From: Gammaproteobacteria bacterium
Lineage (GTDB): Bacteria > Pseudomonadota > Gammaproteobacteria > Pseudomonadales > Azotimanducaceae
Length of the DNA: 64,000 nt
Assembly (NCBI GenBank): GCA_012960535.1
Contig: DUBB01000002.1
Location: 62,001 to 126,000, forward strand
Reading direction: 5' to 3'
The notes under the pieces were generated by a model, which made no database searches, was not told the origin of the DNA, and saw nothing but the letters and a program-made list of their open reading frames with translations. Below are positions 62,260 through 64,000 of this stretch, piece by piece. Both the position numbers and the translations under genes were made by a program. Position 1 is the first letter of the stretch; each line of letters begins with the position of its first letter.

Positions 62260-63402
62260 TCATTCGGAACCTGCCGGATCGCCTACAGCGTCCTCGGTTT
62301 CGGCGTAAAACAGGATCAGGGAGAGCATTCTGAACAGGCCGTGCACCATTTTGCTGTAGGGCATGGTGATAAAAAATCCGAAGACAAAGCCTAGATGCAC
62401 GAGCAGTAATGCCGGCATGGCGTTAGTCTCCCTTAGCACCAGCAAAAGCAGGCCTGATAAGGCAATCAGCCACAAACTAGTGGTCAGTGTCAGGTCCAAC
62501 TGCAATTGACCCATCTGCATGGCGCGGCGCTGATTAAATTTAAGGTAAATGAAACCACTGGTGCCTGACAGTAACATGAGCCCACCGAGGGTCCCGATTA
62601 AAACGGGGATGCTCTGGTATGGGTAGGGTGCGGTAATGCCCAGCAGGTAGTGATAAGCAGTTGCTGTGCAGGTCGAGACAAAACACAGTAGAAATCCCCA
62701 CAGGGTCAGCTGATGTGAATACCGCTTCCATGGTGATGGTCCCTCGCTGTCACCGGGGCATCCAACTTGGTTATGTTTGGACAGATGAGTCAGGTTCAAA
62801 CCGGCTCGAACGGCTTTGTTCAGTGCCGCCAGGCTAAAGGACGGGGTTGCCTTATCGGTGATGGCTTGCCAATAACGGCGCATACCCAGAACGAGGGCAA
62901 TGCTGGCGCAAGCGAATGTCAGGCCAGCAAAGGCGACCATGACGGAATGACTGATGATGCTGTAGAAATTCCCGGAATCCGTGGTTTCATCGATGCTGAC
63001 TGATGCGTTACTCAGGTACATGAGCAGGGCCAGGCATAGCCCGGTAATGAGACTTAGCCAGGTTGGATTGTTCTGGAAGAGTTTGCCTGCCCGCTGTGGC
63101 CAGGCGTAACGAGCATAATTTTCTGCCCGTAGCAGGCTCAATGCTTTGGGCACATCGATGCCAAATTCGTGGGGTGGTGCATACTGACAGGCCTGATAGC
63201 AGGCGCCACACTGGTGACAGAGATTCGCCAGATAATCCAGGTCCGGATTATCGAAAACCCTGCGGTAAGTGATCGCCTTAAAGACGGGACAGTAGCCTTC
63301 ACAGTATCTGCAGGCATTGCAGACGGTTAGCGTCCTGTCAGCTTCTACTGAAGGATCGACACTGGAAACGTCGATATTTAGTAGATTTTCAATCTTGTTC
63401 AT
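62260..63402 (-). CDS. tcuB: Tricarballylate-utilisation iron-sulfur membrane protein TcuB
   Basis: A 380-residue protein of the CitB/TcuB family. The N-terminal half has two ferredoxin-like cysteine clusters, CNACRYCEGYCPVFKA and CHQCGACYQACQYAPP, for 4Fe-4S centres. The rest has about six membrane helices (about 115-375). TcuB reoxidises the FAD of TcuA by passing electrons to the quinone pool. It lies 96 bp downstream of tcuA on the same strand. The TcuC transporter gene and TcuR regulator are not in the window but may be just beyond the right edge. Confidence 0.9.
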   Translation of the reverse strand: MNKIENLLNIDVSSVDPSVEADRTLTVCNACRYCEGYCPVFKAITYRRVFDNPDLDYLANLCHQCGACYQACQYAPPHEFGIDVPKALSLLRAENYARYAWPQRAGKLFQNNPTWLSLITGLCLALLMYLSNASVSIDETTDSGNFYSIISHSVMVAFAGLTFACASIALVLGMRRYWQAITDKATPSFSLAALNKAVRAGLNLTHLSKHNQVGCPGDSEGPSPWKRYSHQLTLWGFLLCFVSTCTATAYHYLLGITAPYPYQSIPVLIGTLGGLMLLSGTSGFIYLKFNQRRAMQMGQLQLDLTLTTSLWLIALSGLLLLVLRETNAMPALLLVHLGFVFGFFITMPYSKMVHGLFRMLSLILFYAETEDAVGDPAGSE

Positions 63403-63498
63403 AGGCTGGTTCCCGGGTCCTGAACAGGCATTTGCTACCGGCGAGGTTTTGCACTGGTCTTGGGCAGCCTTCTGGGCTCAACCCATGATCGGCGCCGG

Positions 63499-64000
63499 TT
63501 ACAGGCATGCTGCGGCCTCCCGGCCGGCAATTCGCCCGAATACGCCGCCGATAGTCATGCCGGTGCCAGCGCAATAGCCCTGGCCTAAGATATTGCCGGC
63601 CATAATTTCACCGGCTGCAAAAATGTTTGGAAATGGTTTGCCAGATTGGCCAATTGCATTGGCAGTTGAGTTAACCTCAAGCCCCAGGTAAGTAAAAGTA
63701 ATGCCTGGTTTCAGCGGGAAGGCAATGTACGGTGGTGTGTCCAGGGGTAGCGCCCAGTTACTCTTGCGGGGTTCAATGTTCTGGGTGGCGAGGCCGTCCA
63801 GCGTTTTTGCCTGAAACTCGCCGCTGCAGGTGCTGTGATTAAAATGATTGATGGTTGCTTGTAAAGCAAACGGATCAATGTCCAGCAGGCCAGCCAGCGT
63901 TTTTATATCATTGGCAACAATCGGTGGATACACGGAAGGCATGTAAAGGCCGACGGTCTTGCTGTCTAGAATGGCAAAGGCGATCTGTTCGGGTTGCTGG
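63499..64000 (-). CDS. tcuA: FAD-dependent tricarballylate dehydrogenase TcuA (5' end off window)
   Basis: The C-terminal part of a flavoprotein dehydrogenase, open to the window edge. The frame continues through 64000 without a start (the last visible in-window residues read QQPEQIAFAILDS), so the gene is truncated by the window, not by mutation. LEVNSTANAIG and the FAD-binding AGEIMAGNILGQGYCAGTGMTIGGVFGRIAGREAA identify the fumarate reductase/succinate dehydrogenase flavoprotein fold. With the adjacent tcuB this makes TcuA, which oxidises tricarballylate to cis-aconitate. The N-terminal FAD motif is not in the window. Confidence 0.88.
   Translation of the reverse strand, partial: QQPEQIAFAILDSKTVGLYMPSVYPPIVANDIKTLAGLLDIDPFALQATINHFNHSTCSGEFQAKTLDGLATQNIEPRKSNWALPLDTPPYIAFPLKPGITFTYLGLEVNSTANAIGQSGKPFPNIFAAGEIMAGNILGQGYCAGTGMTIGGVFGRIAGREAAACL

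Noticed and set aside
1-64000. Mobile element or prophage boundaries
   Set aside because: No transposase, integrase, tRNA-flanked repeat or phage structural gene was seen; gene content and codon style look uniform by eye.

Overview
The window reads as chromosomal DNA of an aerobic, probably free-living gammaproteobacterium with roughly even GC. Genes are dense and mostly in short directional runs. Several linkages are typical of gammaproteobacteria and especially the Pseudomonas/marine-heterotroph side: pepA-holC-small gene-valS with divergent lptFG, a holD-like gene-rimI-prfC run, a FabY-type ketoacyl synthase, pilU and slyX. I see no rRNA, tRNA, IS element, prophage or CRISPR. The taxonomic statement is inference from gene content only.

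Left part (1-25 kb) is catabolic. It starts with two SDR dehydrogenases, a CurA/PTGR-like reductase, a ThuA-like protein, a TetR regulator, and small ABM and SnoaL-like proteins. An acetoin-dehydrogenase-type 2-oxo/ketol dehydrogenase operon follows (E1 alpha, E1 beta, AcoX, E2, E3), ending in a cytochrome P450. On the opposite strand is a long run (DUF1330, DHRS1-like SDR, two acyl-CoA dehydrogenases, mmsB, hydroxyisobutyryl-CoA hydrolase, enoyl-CoA hydratase, mmsA) that fits degradation of valine/isobutyryl-type branched acyl-CoAs. A separate crotonase, an FBP zinc-finger protein, an MFS permease and another crotonase follow.

The middle (25-45 kb) mixes housekeeping and unusual genes. The housekeeping-type genes are holD-like, rimI, prfC, fabY, a thiolase, a MaoC hydratase, class I fumarase, pilU, slyX and a cold-shock gene. 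Two genes stand out. One is a 1639-residue carboxylase that carries both carboxyltransferase halves, biotin carboxylase and biotin carrier in one chain. The other is a GntR DNA-binding domain fused to a complete PurM-type AIR synthase, divergent from a hisH-hisF pair across a perfect 8+4+8 palindrome. The second locus is my best candidate for an undescribed system: an enzyme-repressor linking purine and histidine metabolism.

The right part (45-64 kb) holds valS-holC-pepA, lptFG, several small metabolic genes, a decayed GNAT acetyltransferase pseudogene, a HIT protein, a GMC oxidoreductase, an MscS channel, a copper ATPase, and tcuB with a partial tcuA cut by the window edge. Non-coding DNA is notable for two tandem-repeat arrays placed between convergent genes: a 13-bp unit with 16 copies, and a 59-bp unit with 3 copies that reaches into the 3' ends of both flanking genes.
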